A stretch of 64,000 bases of DNA from Desulfurobacterium indicum. GTDB lineage: Bacteria; Aquificota; Aquificia; Desulfurobacteriales; Desulfurobacteriaceae. The position numbers and the translations under genes are program-made. Shown here piece after piece: positions 53,225 through 64,000 of the stretch. The notes under the pieces were generated by a model. That model was given only the letters and a program-made list of their open reading frames with translations, was not told the origin of the DNA and searched no databases. Numbering within the stretch: position 1 is the first letter of the stretch; every line of letters starts with the position of its first letter. The stretch covers positions 1 through 64,000 of the forward strand of contig NZ_MOEN01000001.1 in NCBI RefSeq assembly GCF_001968985.1, given 5' to 3'.

Positions 53225-53227
53225 AAT
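53222..53227 (+). promoter_or_regulatory. Possible -10 (TATAAT) of the reverse gyrase-ATP synthase unit
   Basis: A consensus TATAAT begins in the T run of the sat terminator, 28 bases before the GTG start of reverse gyrase. No matching -35 is seen; it would fall inside the terminator stem. Confidence 0.4.
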
Positions 53228-53255
53228 AAGGTAATGCCTTTTAAGGGAGGTTACT

Positions 53256-56200
53256 GTGAAAACGGCTATTTTCCGTAATCTTTGTCCTAACTGTAGAGGT
53301 GATGAAGGGAGCGATAGATTAGATAAAGGGCTTCCCTGCGAAAAATGCCTTCCGGAATTTGATTGTTCTATGTCTCAGAAAGATATATGTAAAATTTTAA
53401 AAGAGAGAAGAAAACTAAGCCACTACAAGAATATATGCGACGTAATTGGTTTTGTTAATGAATTTTCACAGTTTTTCAGAGAGAAAACAGGTTTTATTCC
53501 ATGGTCTCTTCAACTTACATGGGCTAAAAGGGTTGCCCTTAAGCGTTCATTTTCTTTGATAGCTCCTACCGGTATAGGGAAAACAACATGGGGAATGGTA
53601 ACCTCATCTTTCTTAAAAGGAAAATCCTACATTGTTGTTCCTACACGTATTCTGGTTCAGCAGGTTTATGAGAAACTTACAAAATTAACCGATAGAGAGG
53701 TTCTGGCTTATACAGGTAAAAAATCAGAAAAAGAAAGGATATTTTCGGGTGATTTTGAAATTTTAGTAACAACTACCAACTTTCTATACAAAAACTGGAA
53801 TAAAATTCCTGTAGATTTTGAATTTATTTTTGTTGATGATGTAGATTCTGTATTAAAAAGCGGAAGAAATATAGATAAGATTTTAAAACTTGTCGGATTT
53901 GACGATGATGCCTTATCTATTGCCATAGAAATTATTGATATTAAACAAAAGCTTGCAAAGGTTTCTTCGGAAAAATCTAAACAATTTTTTTTAAAGAGGT
54001 TGAATTATCTAGAGAAAAAGTTAACAGTTTTTAAACAAAACATTAAAACTGTTCTGGTAGTTTCTTCAGCCACAGCTGCTCCTCGTTCTAAAAAGATAAA
54101 ACTTTTTAGAGAACTTTTGGATTTTGAAGTAGGAAAGACAGGAACCTCTCTTAGAAATGTTGAAGATGTCGCAGTTTTTCCGGAAAAGGGACTTTTAGAA
54201 GAAAGTTTGGGACTTATTAAAATGTTTGGTAGAGGCGTTTTTGTTTTTGTTTCCGAAGCTTACGGTAAAGACTATGTAGATAAAGTTGTTTCATTTTTAA
54301 ACAGTAAAGGTATTGTTTCCGTATCTTATGAAGATTTTTCAGTTGACAAATTCGATGAATTTAGAAAAGGGCAGATAGAAGCGGTTGTTGGTATCGCAAG
54401 TTACAGGAATCCTCTTGCCAGGGGTATTGATATTCCGGATGCTGTTAGATATGTTGTTTTTATAGGTGTTCCTCGTATGAAGTTTCCGTTTGAAGTTTCT
54501 CTTTCCCCCTCCCGTTTATTTACTTTTATTCTGGTGTGTCGAGAGTTTCTGGAGCAGGATAAGGTAGCCGCTTATTTACCATTTTTAAGAAGGTATCTAA
54601 CCTTAACAGAGGATAAACTTGATAGTTATCCACCTGTTAAAGAAAAGATTGAGGAAATTGCCCGATATTTGAGAGAAAATCTTTCCGATGAAAGTTTTAT
54701 TGATAAAATTAAAAAAAGTGATTCTGTATTTTTGGAAGAAGAAAACGGAAAATTCTTTATCGTTGTCGGTGACTCTACCGGGTATATCCAGGCTTCTGGT
54801 AGAGCATCGAGAATGTTTGCTGGAGGGCTTACAAAAGGTGTTTCTTTTCTTCTTGTTGATAATCTGAAAGCTTTTAACTCTTTGAGGAAGAGGTTGCTCC
54901 TTTATCTTGAAGATATCAACTTCAAAGTTTTTGATAACGAATTGGGCAGGGAAGTTGCCAGAAAAAAAGGCTTTGAAATTATAACTATTGACGAACTTGA
55001 CGAGATTTTTAAGCAAGTAGACAAGGATAGAGAAAGAGTTAAAGCTATTTTTGAAGGAAAGATTAGAGTAGAAACTGGAGAACTGGTTAAGCCTACACTG
55101 GTAGTTGTTGAATCTCCTCACAAAGCAAAAACGATAGCCTCTTTTTTTGGAAATCCAACGAGAAGAAGAGTTGGAATTATAGACGCTTATGAGGTTAATA
55201 CAGGTGATATGCTTTTCATTATTACTGCGTCAAAAGGTCATGTTTTTGATTTGACTATAAAAGATGGTGTGTGGGGAGTCATTCCGGAGGACGGGTTTTT
55301 TGTTCCTGTTTACGGGACAATAAAAAAGTGTTCCCGCTGTGGTTACCAGGGAATTGAAACTTTTTGTCCCAGATGTGGAAAGCCTATGGATGTTGATAAG
55401 ATGGAAATTATTTCTGCTTTACGATTGCTTTCTCTTGAAGTAGATGAAATTTTTGTGGCTTCTGATCCGGATACTGAAGGAGAAAAGATAGGTTGGGATA
55501 TAGCTCTTTCTTTAAAGCCTTATCAAAGGAATATAAAGCGGGCTGAGTTTCACGAGATTACAAGAAAGGCTTTTAGAGAAGCAGTGTCTAATCCGAGGAT
55601 GATTGATGAAAATCTTGTTAAAGCACAAATAGTAAGAAGAATAGCCGATAGATGGGTTGGTTTTTCCCTCAGTCAAAATTTGCAGAAATATTTCGGTAAA
55701 AAATGGTTGTCGGCAGGAAGGGTTCAGACGCCTGTTTTAGGATGGGTTATAGAAAGAGAAGAAGAAAGTAAAAAAAAGAAAACGATCCTTGAAATTTATA
55801 CTGATGAAAGTGTCCTTGAGTTTTTCGTTGATAGTGCAGATGAAAAAATAAAAGATTTAAAGCTTCAATATAAAGTTCTTGAAAAGGAAATTGCTGATAG
55901 GGTTCCTCCTCCTCCGTTTAACACAGGAGAAATGATAAAGACTGCTTCTTTCGAACTTGGCTTTTCTGCAGAAAAAGTTATGTCACTTGCTCAAGAACTA
56001 TTTGAGAGCGGTTTTATAACTTATCACAGAACAGATTCCATTAGAGTATCTTCGGCTGGTATTTTGGTTGCTAGAGAGTTTATTCTTGAAAGGTTCGGTG
56101 AAGAATTTTTTAAGCCGAGAAAGTGGGGTGAAGGCGGAGCTCATGAATGTATAAGACCTGTTAGATCGATGTCAGCAGATACTCTTAGAGCTTCTATTTC

Positions 56201-56822
56201 TGTTGTTGGGGGTGCTCTTTCAGATGATCATTTTAAACTTTATGATCTTGTTTTCAAAAGATTTATTGCTTCTCAGATGATTCCGTTTTCCGTTGAAGTT
56301 TTTAAAGTTTTGCTAAAAGTATTACCGTTGGATATTAAGGAAGAAAAAGATTTTTATGGTAGGATTTTAAAAAATGGGTGGAATCTGATATTACCAGTTT
56401 CTCTTCCTCGTTTTCCTTTTGATTCTGATAAAGGGGAAATAATGATTAAAAGGTTTAAGATTAAAAAAGTTCCGGTAGTTTACCCATTTACACAAGGAGA
56501 GCTGGTCGAAGAGATGAGAATAAGAGGTATAGGGCGGCCTTCCACATACGCGAAAATTGTTCAAACACTTCTTGACAGAAAATATGTTGTTGAGAGAGGA
56601 AAGTTTCTCTATCCCACTTCTTTAGGAAAAGAGGTTTACAACTATCTTTCAACGAGATTCGGTGATTATGTGAGTGAGTCATTTACGAGAGAGCTCGAAA
56701 AATTAATGGATATGGTTGAAGAAGGAAAAGTGAATTATCAAAATATCATAAAGGAATTTAAAGAAGTTCTGAAGTTTGCCGATTTCACTGTTGAGATTGC
56801 TGTTGACGAGGGAGATAATTAA
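53256..56822 (+). CDS. rgy: Reverse gyrase
   Basis: The 1188-residue enzyme fuses an SF2 helicase-like half to a type IA topoisomerase and introduces positive supercoils with ATP; it is found in hyperthermophiles. Zinc site 1 has Cys at 10, 13, 28 and 31. Walker A APTGIGKTTW is near 103 and the DEAD-like VDDVD near 191. The topoisomerase half begins VVESPHKAKTIASFF near 615 (Toprim, with SDPDTEGEKIGWDI near 740); zinc site 2 CSRCGYQGIETFCPRCGKP is near 691. The active Tyr lies in ITYHRTDSIRVS near 922. The start is GTG with GGGAGG upstream. mnmA overlaps its stop by one base. Confidence 0.96.
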   Translation: MKTAIFRNLCPNCRGDEGSDRLDKGLPCEKCLPEFDCSMSQKDICKILKERRKLSHYKNICDVIGFVNEFSQFFREKTGFIPWSLQLTWAKRVALKRSFSLIAPTGIGKTTWGMVTSSFLKGKSYIVVPTRILVQQVYEKLTKLTDREVLAYTGKKSEKERIFSGDFEILVTTTNFLYKNWNKIPVDFEFIFVDDVDSVLKSGRNIDKILKLVGFDDDALSIAIEIIDIKQKLAKVSSEKSKQFFLKRLNYLEKKLTVFKQNIKTVLVVSSATAAPRSKKIKLFRELLDFEVGKTGTSLRNVEDVAVFPEKGLLEESLGLIKMFGRGVFVFVSEAYGKDYVDKVVSFLNSKGIVSVSYEDFSVDKFDEFRKGQIEAVVGIASYRNPLARGIDIPDAVRYVVFIGVPRMKFPFEVSLSPSRLFTFILVCREFLEQDKVAAYLPFLRRYLTLTEDKLDSYPPVKEKIEEIARYLRENLSDESFIDKIKKSDSVFLEEENGKFFIVVGDSTGYIQASGRASRMFAGGLTKGVSFLLVDNLKAFNSLRKRLLLYLEDINFKVFDNELGREVARKKGFEIITIDELDEIFKQVDKDRERVKAIFEGKIRVETGELVKPTLVVVESPHKAKTIASFFGNPTRRRVGIIDAYEVNTGDMLFIITASKGHVFDLTIKDGVWGVIPEDGFFVPVYGTIKKCSRCGYQGIETFCPRCGKPMDVDKMEIISALRLLSLEVDEIFVASDPDTEGEKIGWDIALSLKPYQRNIKRAEFHEITRKAFREAVSNPRMIDENLVKAQIVRRIADRWVGFSLSQNLQKYFGKKWLSAGRVQTPVLGWVIEREEESKKKKTILEIYTDESVLEFFVDSADEKIKDLKLQYKVLEKEIADRVPPPPFNTGEMIKTASFELGFSAEKVMSLAQELFESGFITYHRTDSIRVSSAGILVAREFILERFGEEFFKPRKWGEGGAHECIRPVRSMSADTLRASISVVGGALSDDHFKLYDLVFKRFIASQMIPFSVEVFKVLLKVLPLDIKEEKDFYGRILKNGWNLILPVSLPRFPFDSDKGEIMIKRFKIKKVPVVYPFTQGELVEEMRIRGIGRPSTYAKIVQTLLDRKYVVERGKFLYPTSLGKEVYNYLSTRFGDYVSESFTRELEKLMDMVEEGKVNYQNIIKEFKEVLKFADFTVEIAVDEGDN

Positions 56823-57847
56823 TGTCACAAGAAGTTCTATTAGGATTTAGTGGTGGAGTTGATAGTTTTTACTCAGCCTATTTGTTAAAGAAACAGGGTT
56901 TTAAAGTTCATCCAGTTCTGTTTTTACTTTCTGGTAAAGAGAATGTTGAAAAAGCAAAGAGAAGTGCTGAGCTTTTAAATCTTTCATTGACAGTAGTCGA
57001 TTATAGAGAATTGTTTCTTGAAGAAGTGATTGAGCCGTTTATTGATTATTATAAAAAAGGATTAACTCCCAATCCCTGTGTGATGTGCAATAAGAAAATA
57101 AAAATAAAAAAACTCTACGAGTTATCTGAGAATTTTGGAATGCCGTTTATAGCTACCGGTCACTATGCACGGATTGTTCACTCTGAAGAGTTTGGTCAAA
57201 AAGTCATTAAACGAGGAATTGATTTCGGGAAAGAGCAGTCATACTTTCTATCCACGATTGAAAAGTCAGCTGTTCAAAAATTGATTTTACCTCTTGGAAA
57301 TTTAACAAAGAAACAGGTTATAAAGAAAGCAAAAGATGTAGGATTTGATTTTAAAGGGGAAAGTCAGGATATATGTTTCATTGACGGCAGTGTGGTATCT
57401 TTTCTATCTAATTTTATAGAAAACGGTTCCGGGAAATTTGTTCTAACAGATGGAACTGTTCTTGGGAAATTTGATGCGTTCTACAAATACACAGTTGGTC
57501 AAAGGAGAGGATTGGGAATTCCGTATAAATACCCTCTTTATGTTTTAAATATCGATGTTAAAAATAGAAAGGTCGTTCTAGGCAAAAGGGAGGAACTTTT
57601 AAGAAATTCTTTTTATATAAAAGATGTTGTCTGGCATGTGTCGCCGGAAAAATTTCGGGATAAAACCGTTGAGATTCAGATTCGATATCGTGGCAAAACA
57701 GCGGTAGTTAAAGAGTTTTCACTATTGAAAAATGATAGAATTTTTGTAAAATTACAGCCGAGTTTAGACGCACCTACTCCGGGGCAGGTGTGCGCCTTCT
57801 ATAATGGTGACACACTCCTTGGAGGAGGAGAGTTAACTACATTGTGA
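56822..57847 (+). CDS. mnmA: tRNA-specific 2-thiouridylase MnmA
   Basis: The 341-residue enzyme thiolates U34 of Glu, Gln and Lys tRNAs. The PP-loop GFSGGVDSFYSAYLLKKQG lies near residue 8, the first catalytic Cys in NPCVMCNKKIK near 80, ATGHYARI near 101 and the second catalytic Cys in GESQDICFI near 178. VGQRRGLGI is also conserved. At 341 residues it is slightly short but complete. It is transcribed between reverse gyrase and the ATP synthase genes. Confidence 0.94.
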   Translation: MSQEVLLGFSGGVDSFYSAYLLKKQGFKVHPVLFLLSGKENVEKAKRSAELLNLSLTVVDYRELFLEEVIEPFIDYYKKGLTPNPCVMCNKKIKIKKLYELSENFGMPFIATGHYARIVHSEEFGQKVIKRGIDFGKEQSYFLSTIEKSAVQKLILPLGNLTKKQVIKKAKDVGFDFKGESQDICFIDGSVVSFLSNFIENGSGKFVLTDGTVLGKFDAFYKYTVGQRRGLGIPYKYPLYVLNIDVKNRKVVLGKREELLRNSFYIKDVVWHVSPEKFRDKTVEIQIRYRGKTAVVKEFSLLKNDRIFVKLQPSLDAPTPGQVCAFYNGDTLLGGGELTTL

Positions 57848-57860
57848 GAGGGGTTAGGCT

Positions 57861-58298
57861 ATGGAAGGAAATATTGTAAGTCTCAACGCCACGGTCATCG
57901 TTCAGATGATCAACTTCCTTGTTTTTATGGTGATTATGGACAAAGTCCTGTTTAAACCTATGATCACCCATCTCGCCAAGAGAGAAGAGGAGCTTAATGT
58001 TCTGAAGCTTGAGGCGGAGGAGTTACGAAAGAGTGCTGAGAAGTTTTTACAAGAGTATCAGGCTGTAATAGCCGAAGCTAAAGAGAAAGCCAAAGAGCTT
58101 CTCAACGCTGCTCTTAAAGAAGCCAAAGAAGAGAGAGAAAGGATTATCTCTCAGGCTCAAGAAGAGATGCAGGCTAAAGTTGAGAAAGCCAAAGCTGAAA
58201 TCTGGGCATCTTTCGAGCAGGAGAAAGAGAAGCTTGCTAAAAGAGTTGATGAAATCGCCAACGAAATTGTTGAAAAGCTTCTTAAGAAAGCGGCGTAA
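57861..58298 (+). CDS. atpF: F-type ATP synthase subunit b' (peripheral stalk)
   Basis: The 145-residue protein has one N-terminal membrane helix (TVIVQMINFLVFMVIMDKVLFKP) and a long charged coiled coil rich in Glu, Ala and Lys. The early position and LF-x-P-M motif fit subunit b or b'. Two b-type genes in tandem imply a heterodimeric stalk; which is b and which b' is a convention. Confidence 0.88.
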   Translation: MEGNIVSLNATVIVQMINFLVFMVIMDKVLFKPMITHLAKREEELNVLKLEAEELRKSAEKFLQEYQAVIAEAKEKAKELLNAALKEAKEERERIISQAQEEMQAKVEKAKAEIWASFEQEKEKLAKRVDEIANEIVEKLLKKAA

Positions 58299-58310
58299 GG
58301 GGGTTTTAGT

Positions 58311-58793
58311 ATGGATTCTATGCTTATGTGGAAAACTATTAATACCATTATTCTTATCGCGCTCCTCTACAAGTTTCTAAAAAAACCGCTTGGAAACATG
58401 ATTTCCCAGGGTATAAGCGGTATTGTTGAAAAATTTGAGTCAGCTCAAAAAGAGAAGGAAGATGCGCTTCAGCTTTTGAAAGAGGCTGAGAGAAAGGCAA
58501 AGGAAGCCAGGGCAGAAGCTGAAGAGATCATCAAGCATGCTGAAGAAGTGGCAGAAAAGCAAAAAGCTCAAATGGTTGCAGAAGCCAAGGAAATGGCAGA
58601 GAGAATTCTTTCTGCTGCTGACGAAGAGATAGAAAGAGAGCTTTTAAAGGCTAAGAAGGAACTTCAGGCTTATGCTGCTGCTCAAGCGGTAGAGCTTGCT
58701 AAGGAAAAGATAAAAGGTCAGGTTGATGAAGAGTTTAACAAGAAAATCATCAAAACAAGCCTTTCCCAAATCGCTAAGGAGGGAGTGCTTTGA
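58311..58793 (+). CDS. atpF: F-type ATP synthase subunit b (peripheral stalk)
   Basis: The 160-residue second b-type subunit has a membrane helix (MLMWKTINTIILIALLYKFLKKPL) and a coiled coil to about residue 145. KPLGNMISQ is the conserved loop after the helix. It overlaps atpH by 4 bases (TTGA). Confidence 0.88.
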   Translation: MDSMLMWKTINTIILIALLYKFLKKPLGNMISQGISGIVEKFESAQKEKEDALQLLKEAERKAKEARAEAEEIIKHAEEVAEKQKAQMVAEAKEMAERILSAADEEIERELLKAKKELQAYAAAQAVELAKEKIKGQVDEEFNKKIIKTSLSQIAKEGVL

Positions 58794-59323
58794 AAACGGA
58801 TGTGAGAACAGCCAAAAAGTACGCTAAAGAGCTTGTAAATAAGCTTTCCAAAGAAGAACTCGAGGAGGTTCACGAGGAGCTTTACGAGGTAGCTTCTCTC
58901 TTTGATGAAAAAGCTATAAAGTATCTGGCAAGTCCTGCGGTTGACAAGAAAGAAAAATTTGAATTCGTTAAGAAAATACTCGATAAGATCGATGTTACTA
59001 TTGAACTGAAAGAAGTTCTTCTTGAAATGGCAGAAAAGGGAGATTTCTATCTTATCAAGCTTGTTGAGAAAGAGTTTAAAAAGTATGTTGACTTTATACT
59101 TGGTAGAGTTCAGGGAGAACTTATAAGTACCACCAAGCTTGATAAAGAAACAATAAAGTTTGTTAAGCAGCAGATAGAGAAGATTTCAGGTAAGAAAGTC
59201 GGTCTTGAAGTTATTATAGATCCTTCAATTATAGGTGGCTTCATAGTAAAGGTTGGCGATAGGGTTATTGATGCTTCCATAAAGACACAACTTGAAAACC
59301 TGAAAAAAGAACTTGCAGAATAA
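58790..59323 (+). CDS. atpH: F-type ATP synthase subunit delta
   Basis: The 177-residue subunit connects the stalk to F1. Its C-terminal region GRVQGELISTTKLDKETIKFVKQQIEKISGKKVGLEVIIDPSIIGGFIVKVGDRVIDASIKTQLENLK is typical of OSCP/delta. The start is a TTG overlapping the atpF stop, with AAGGAGGGA upstream. Confidence 0.92.
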   Translation: MKTDVRTAKKYAKELVNKLSKEELEEVHEELYEVASLFDEKAIKYLASPAVDKKEKFEFVKKILDKIDVTIELKEVLLEMAEKGDFYLIKLVEKEFKKYVDFILGRVQGELISTTKLDKETIKFVKQQIEKISGKKVGLEVIIDPSIIGGFIVKVGDRVIDASIKTQLENLKKELAE

Positions 59324-59340
59324 GATAGAGAGGTGAAGGG

Positions 59341-60849
59341 ATGCAGGTGAGATCAGAAGAAGTATTGGAGCTGATAAAAAAGCAGATTGAAGAGTTTGAG
59401 TACTCCATAAAATTTGAAGAAACAGGTATTGTTATTAAAGTTGGCGATGGTGTTGCCAGAGTTTACGGTCTTGATGATGTTGAGTATGGGGAAGTTGTTG
59501 AATTTGAAGATGGAACGGAAGGTGTTGCCTTTAACCTTGAAGAGGACAACGTCGGTATCGTTCTTTTAGGTGAGGGAAGAGGAATTGTCGAAGGTGGAAA
59601 AGTAAAGAGAACAGGAAGGATCCTTGATGTTCCTGTTGGAGATGCTCTTATAGGAAGAGTTGTTGATGCTCTTGGAAATCCTATAGACGGAAAAGGCGAT
59701 ATCGATTATGCTGAGAGAAGAGCGGTTGAGAGAATTGCTCCCGGTATCGTTACCAGGAAACCTGTTCACGAACCTCTCCAGACGGGAATTAAAGCTATTG
59801 ATGCTCTGATTCCTATCGGTAGAGGGCAAAGAGAGCTTATTATTGGTGATAGACAGACAGGAAAAACAACAATTGCTATTGATACAATTCTTAACCAGAA
59901 AAGAGAAAATGTTATCTGTGTTTACTGTGCAGTTGGACAGAAAAGGTCAACTGTTGCTCAAACAATAGAACTTTTAAGAAGATTAGGTGCTCTTGACTAT
60001 ACTATCGTTGTTTCTGCTACTGCATCTGAACCTGCCGCTCTCCAATATCTTGCACCGTTTGCAGCAGTAACAATTGCTGAATATTTTAGAGATACCGAAA
60101 GGGCAGCACTTATAATATATGATGACCTTTCCAAGCAGGCTGTTGCTTACAGGGAAATGTCACTTCTCTTGAGACGTCCTCCAGGTCGTGAAGCTTATCC
60201 TGGTGATGTTTTCTATCTTCACTCAAGACTTCTTGAAAGAGCTGCGAAGCTTAATGATGAGCTTGGGGCAGGTTCTCTTACAGCTCTTCCAATTATTGAA
60301 ACAAAGGCTGGTGATATTTCAGCATACATTCCAACAAACGTTATTTCTATTACTGATGGTCAGATCTTCCTTGAAACAAACCTGTTCTACAAGGGTCAGA
60401 GACCTGCTATTAACGTTGGTCTTTCTGTTTCAAGGGTCGGTGGTGCGGCCCAAATAAAGGCTATGAAGCAAGTTGCCGGTAAGCTCCGTCTTGAGCTTGC
60501 AAGATACAGGGAACTTGAGGCCTTTTCACAGTTTGCTTCCGATCTTGATCCTGCTACGAGAGCTCAGCTTGAGCGTGGTAGGAGAATGATGGAACTTCTC
60601 AAGCAACCCCCTTACAATCCTATTCCTGTCGAGAAGCAAATAGTAGCTTTCTTTGCAGCTATCAACGGTTACATTGATGACATTCCAGTGGAGAGCGTTA
60701 CAAAGTTTGAGAGAGAGCTTTACGCATTCATGGATGCTGAATATCCTGAAATTCTCAATGAAATTCTTGAGAAGAAGAAGATTGATGACGAGCTTGAGAA
60801 AAAACTCCATGAAGCTATAAGGAAATTCAAGGAGACCTTTGAAGCCTAA
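59341..60849 (+). CDS. atpA: F-type ATP synthase subunit alpha
   Basis: The 502-residue non-catalytic nucleotide-binding subunit has Walker [14 protein letters not shown] near residue 170, [46 protein letters not shown] near 260, and the [17 protein letters not shown] block near 360. The N-terminal helix [18 protein letters not shown] matches the delta-binding region. Length is normal. Confidence 0.97.
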   Translation: MQVRSEEVLELIKKQIEEFEYSIKFEETGIVIKVGDGVARVYGLDDVEYGEVVEFEDGTEGVAFNLEEDNVGIVLLGEGRGIVEGGKVKRTGRILDVPVGDALIGRVVDALGNPIDGKGDIDYAERRAVERIAPGIVTRKPVHEPLQTGIKAIDALIPIGRGQRELIIGDRQTGKTTIAIDTILNQKRENVICVYCAVGQKRSTVAQTIELLRRLGALDYTIVVSATASEPAALQYLAPFAAVTIAEYFRDTERAALIIYDDLSKQAVAYREMSLLLRRPPGREAYPGDVFYLHSRLLERAAKLNDELGAGSLTALPIIETKAGDISAYIPTNVISITDGQIFLETNLFYKGQRPAINVGLSVSRVGGAAQIKAMKQVAGKLRLELARYRELEAFSQFASDLDPATRAQLERGRRMMELLKQPPYNPIPVEKQIVAFFAAINGYIDDIPVESVTKFERELYAFMDAEYPEILNEILEKKKIDDELEKKLHEAIRKFKETFEA

Positions 60850-60863
60850 GAGAGGGTATAACA

Positions 60864-63181
<2,318 letters not shown>

Positions 63182-63197
63182 ATTAAGGAGCTGATTG

Positions 63198-63626
63198 ATG
63201 GCTGCTAAAAATACATTAACGGCATTAGATGTTCGCATCGCTTCAATGACAGGAAAACATATTGCAAGTGCTGCTAAAGAAGTATATGTGGATATGGATG
63301 ATTCTGCTGTTGGTATTCTTCCTGGACACCAGCCAGAATTTTATAAATTTGCTGCTGCAGCGGTATTGGTTATAACACCTGAAAATAAAGAAGAAAATTG
63401 TTTTGTTTATGATGGATTTCTTGAAATTGAGCAGGATCAGGTGCTTATAGCTGCAAAAGACATTTTCCGTCCTGGAGAGATAACAGCGGAAGAGATAGAA
63501 GAAGAGATTAAAAAACTTGAGAAAGAGCTTAAGAGCCTTCCTGAAGAGGAAGCTGTTAAGAAGGCAAAACTTGAAAGTGAAATTGAAAAGAAGAGGTATC
63601 TTCTTAGAAAAGTTCTCGGTAAGTAA
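63198..63626 (+). CDS. atpC: F-type ATP synthase subunit epsilon
   Basis: The 142-residue subunit has the beta-sandwich typical of epsilon (DVRIASMTGKHIASAAKEVYVDMDDSAVGILPGHQPEFY) and a C-terminal helical hairpin (EEIEEEIKKLEKELKSL onward). AAGGAG at 63185-63190 supports the ATG at 63198 over an in-frame TTG three bases upstream. It is the last gene of the unit; subunits a and c are absent from the window. Confidence 0.94.
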   Translation: MAAKNTLTALDVRIASMTGKHIASAAKEVYVDMDDSAVGILPGHQPEFYKFAAAAVLVITPENKEENCFVYDGFLEIEQDQVLIAAKDIFRPGEITAEEIEEEIKKLEKELKSLPEEEAVKKAKLESEIEKKRYLLRKVLGK

Positions 63627-63646
63627 CCCCATTTTTTGAATGCATT

Positions 63647-63675
63647 AAAAGCCCCGCCTTTGCGGGGCTTTTTGT
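63647..63675 (+). terminator. Rho-independent terminator of the ATP synthase unit
   Basis: AAAAGCCCCGC and GCGGGGCTTTT pair around a short loop and are followed by a T run. Confidence 0.92.
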
Positions 63676-63693
63676 TTAATTTTCTTTTCCCCC

Positions 63694-63722
63694 TTGTTAC
63701 TCAGTTTCTCTAGGAGTAAAAT
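63694..63722 (+). promoter_or_regulatory. Promoter of the GGCT-like gene
   Basis: TTGTTA (63694-63699), 17 bases and TAAAAT (63717-63722) lie about 30 bases before the ATG. Confidence 0.45.
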
Positions 63723-63753
63723 AAAATAGTCAATTTTGTATGTGGGGAAAAAT

Positions 63754-64000
63754 ATGTTTCATCTTCTTTTTGTTTATGGGACTTTAATGTCAGGATTTTC
63801 GGCAAATATATTCTTATCTGATAATCACTTTGTCGGTTACGGTGTTCTTTACGGTGCCCGGTTATTGCATCTTGAAGATGGATATCCTGCGGTTATAGAT
63901 GGTAGCGGAAAGGTTTTTGGTGAGCTTTATCAGGTGGATACTTGGACGCTTAAAGCCATTGATTTTTTCGAAGATTTCTTTGAATCTTTACCAGAAAGAA
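63754..64000 (+). CDS. Gamma-glutamylcyclotransferase-like protein (partial, runs off the window)
   Basis: The first 82 codons are present. The protein starts MFHLLFVYGTLMSGFSAN, the YGTLM signature of the GGCT/AIG2-like family, followed by GARLLHLEDGYPAVI, VFGELYQVD and AIDFFEDFFE, where the family's catalytic Glu is expected. Members cleave gamma-glutamyl amines or peptides. A GGGGAAA ribosome site precedes the ATG. The 3' end lies beyond the window. Confidence 0.82.
   Translation, partial: MFHLLFVYGTLMSGFSANIFLSDNHFVGYGVLYGARLLHLEDGYPAVIDGSGKVFGELYQVDTWTLKAIDFFEDFFESLPER

Overview
This 64 kb window is chromosomal DNA from an AT-rich, Gram-negative, motile, autotrophic thermophile. The combination points to the Desulfurobacteriaceae (Aquificota, Desulfurobacterium/Thermovibrio type); this placement is inferred from gene content, not from a marker alignment. 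The evidence is: reverse gyrase (hyperthermophile hallmark), two multi-subunit 2-oxoacid:ferredoxin oxidoreductases with succinyl-CoA synthetase (reductive TCA cycle), a four-subunit NAD(P)-linked sulfhydrogenase-type [NiFe] hydrogenase, LptF/LptG (outer membrane), a flagellar switch (FliG/FliM/FliN) and type IV pilus minor pilins. No rRNA, tRNA or CRISPR array was found. Genes are packed very tightly: many stop/start codons overlap (ATGA, TTGA, TAATG), and no gene-free stretch reaches 300 bases.

Layout. 1-386: 3' end of an IS256-family transposase with its terminal repeat. 482-6515 (+): ebfC-recR-porGDAB-mglB-mglA-bioB, a mixed unit carrying pyruvate synthase. 6638-7417: heptaheme cytochrome c. 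7550-12773: secD-secF-lptF-lptG-nfi. 12896-14509: a large PilX-like secreted protein with beta-solenoid-like repeats. 14685-18687: hydBGDA hydrogenase behind a near-consensus promoter. 18780-27221: thioredoxin-like protein, beta-CASP nuclease, polX, nnr, NtrY-like kinase, amino-acid permease. 27324-32332: sucCD-korDABC. 32363-35126 (-): fimT/pilV/pilW/pilX-like pilus genes. 35302-38296: hspR and a ClpC-like AAA+ chaperone. 38344-40632 (-): hemH-hemY. 40720-42687: domain-permuted NDP-forming acyl-CoA synthetase. 42693-47242 (-): fliG-fliM-fliN, HAD phosphatase, LysE transporter, ferritin-like protein. 47381-49555: Upf1-like helicase. 49625-53167: SLC13-type permease, cysC, sat. 53256-63626: reverse gyrase, mnmA and seven ATP synthase genes (b', b, delta, alpha, gamma, beta, epsilon; no a or c). 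63754-end: start of a gamma-glutamylcyclotransferase-like gene.

How it works together. Hydrogenase supplies NAD(P)H. Pyruvate synthase and 2-oxoglutarate synthase fix CO2 with reduced ferredoxin, and SucCD makes the succinyl-CoA used by the latter. ATP synthase genes, sulfate activation (PAPS), biotin and late heme synthesis complete an autotroph's core. MglA/MglB, the minor pilins and the flagellar switch form a surface/motility layer.

The part that looks least described is a pair of PilX-like proteins (12896-14509 and 32363-33703). They share a prepilin-like N-terminus and a C-terminal W-K-x-Y ending, around unlike middle regions rich in short GD/GN strand repeats. I regard this as a good lead, not a demonstrated new system. 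Everything else consists of recognisable families, some in unusual arrangements.
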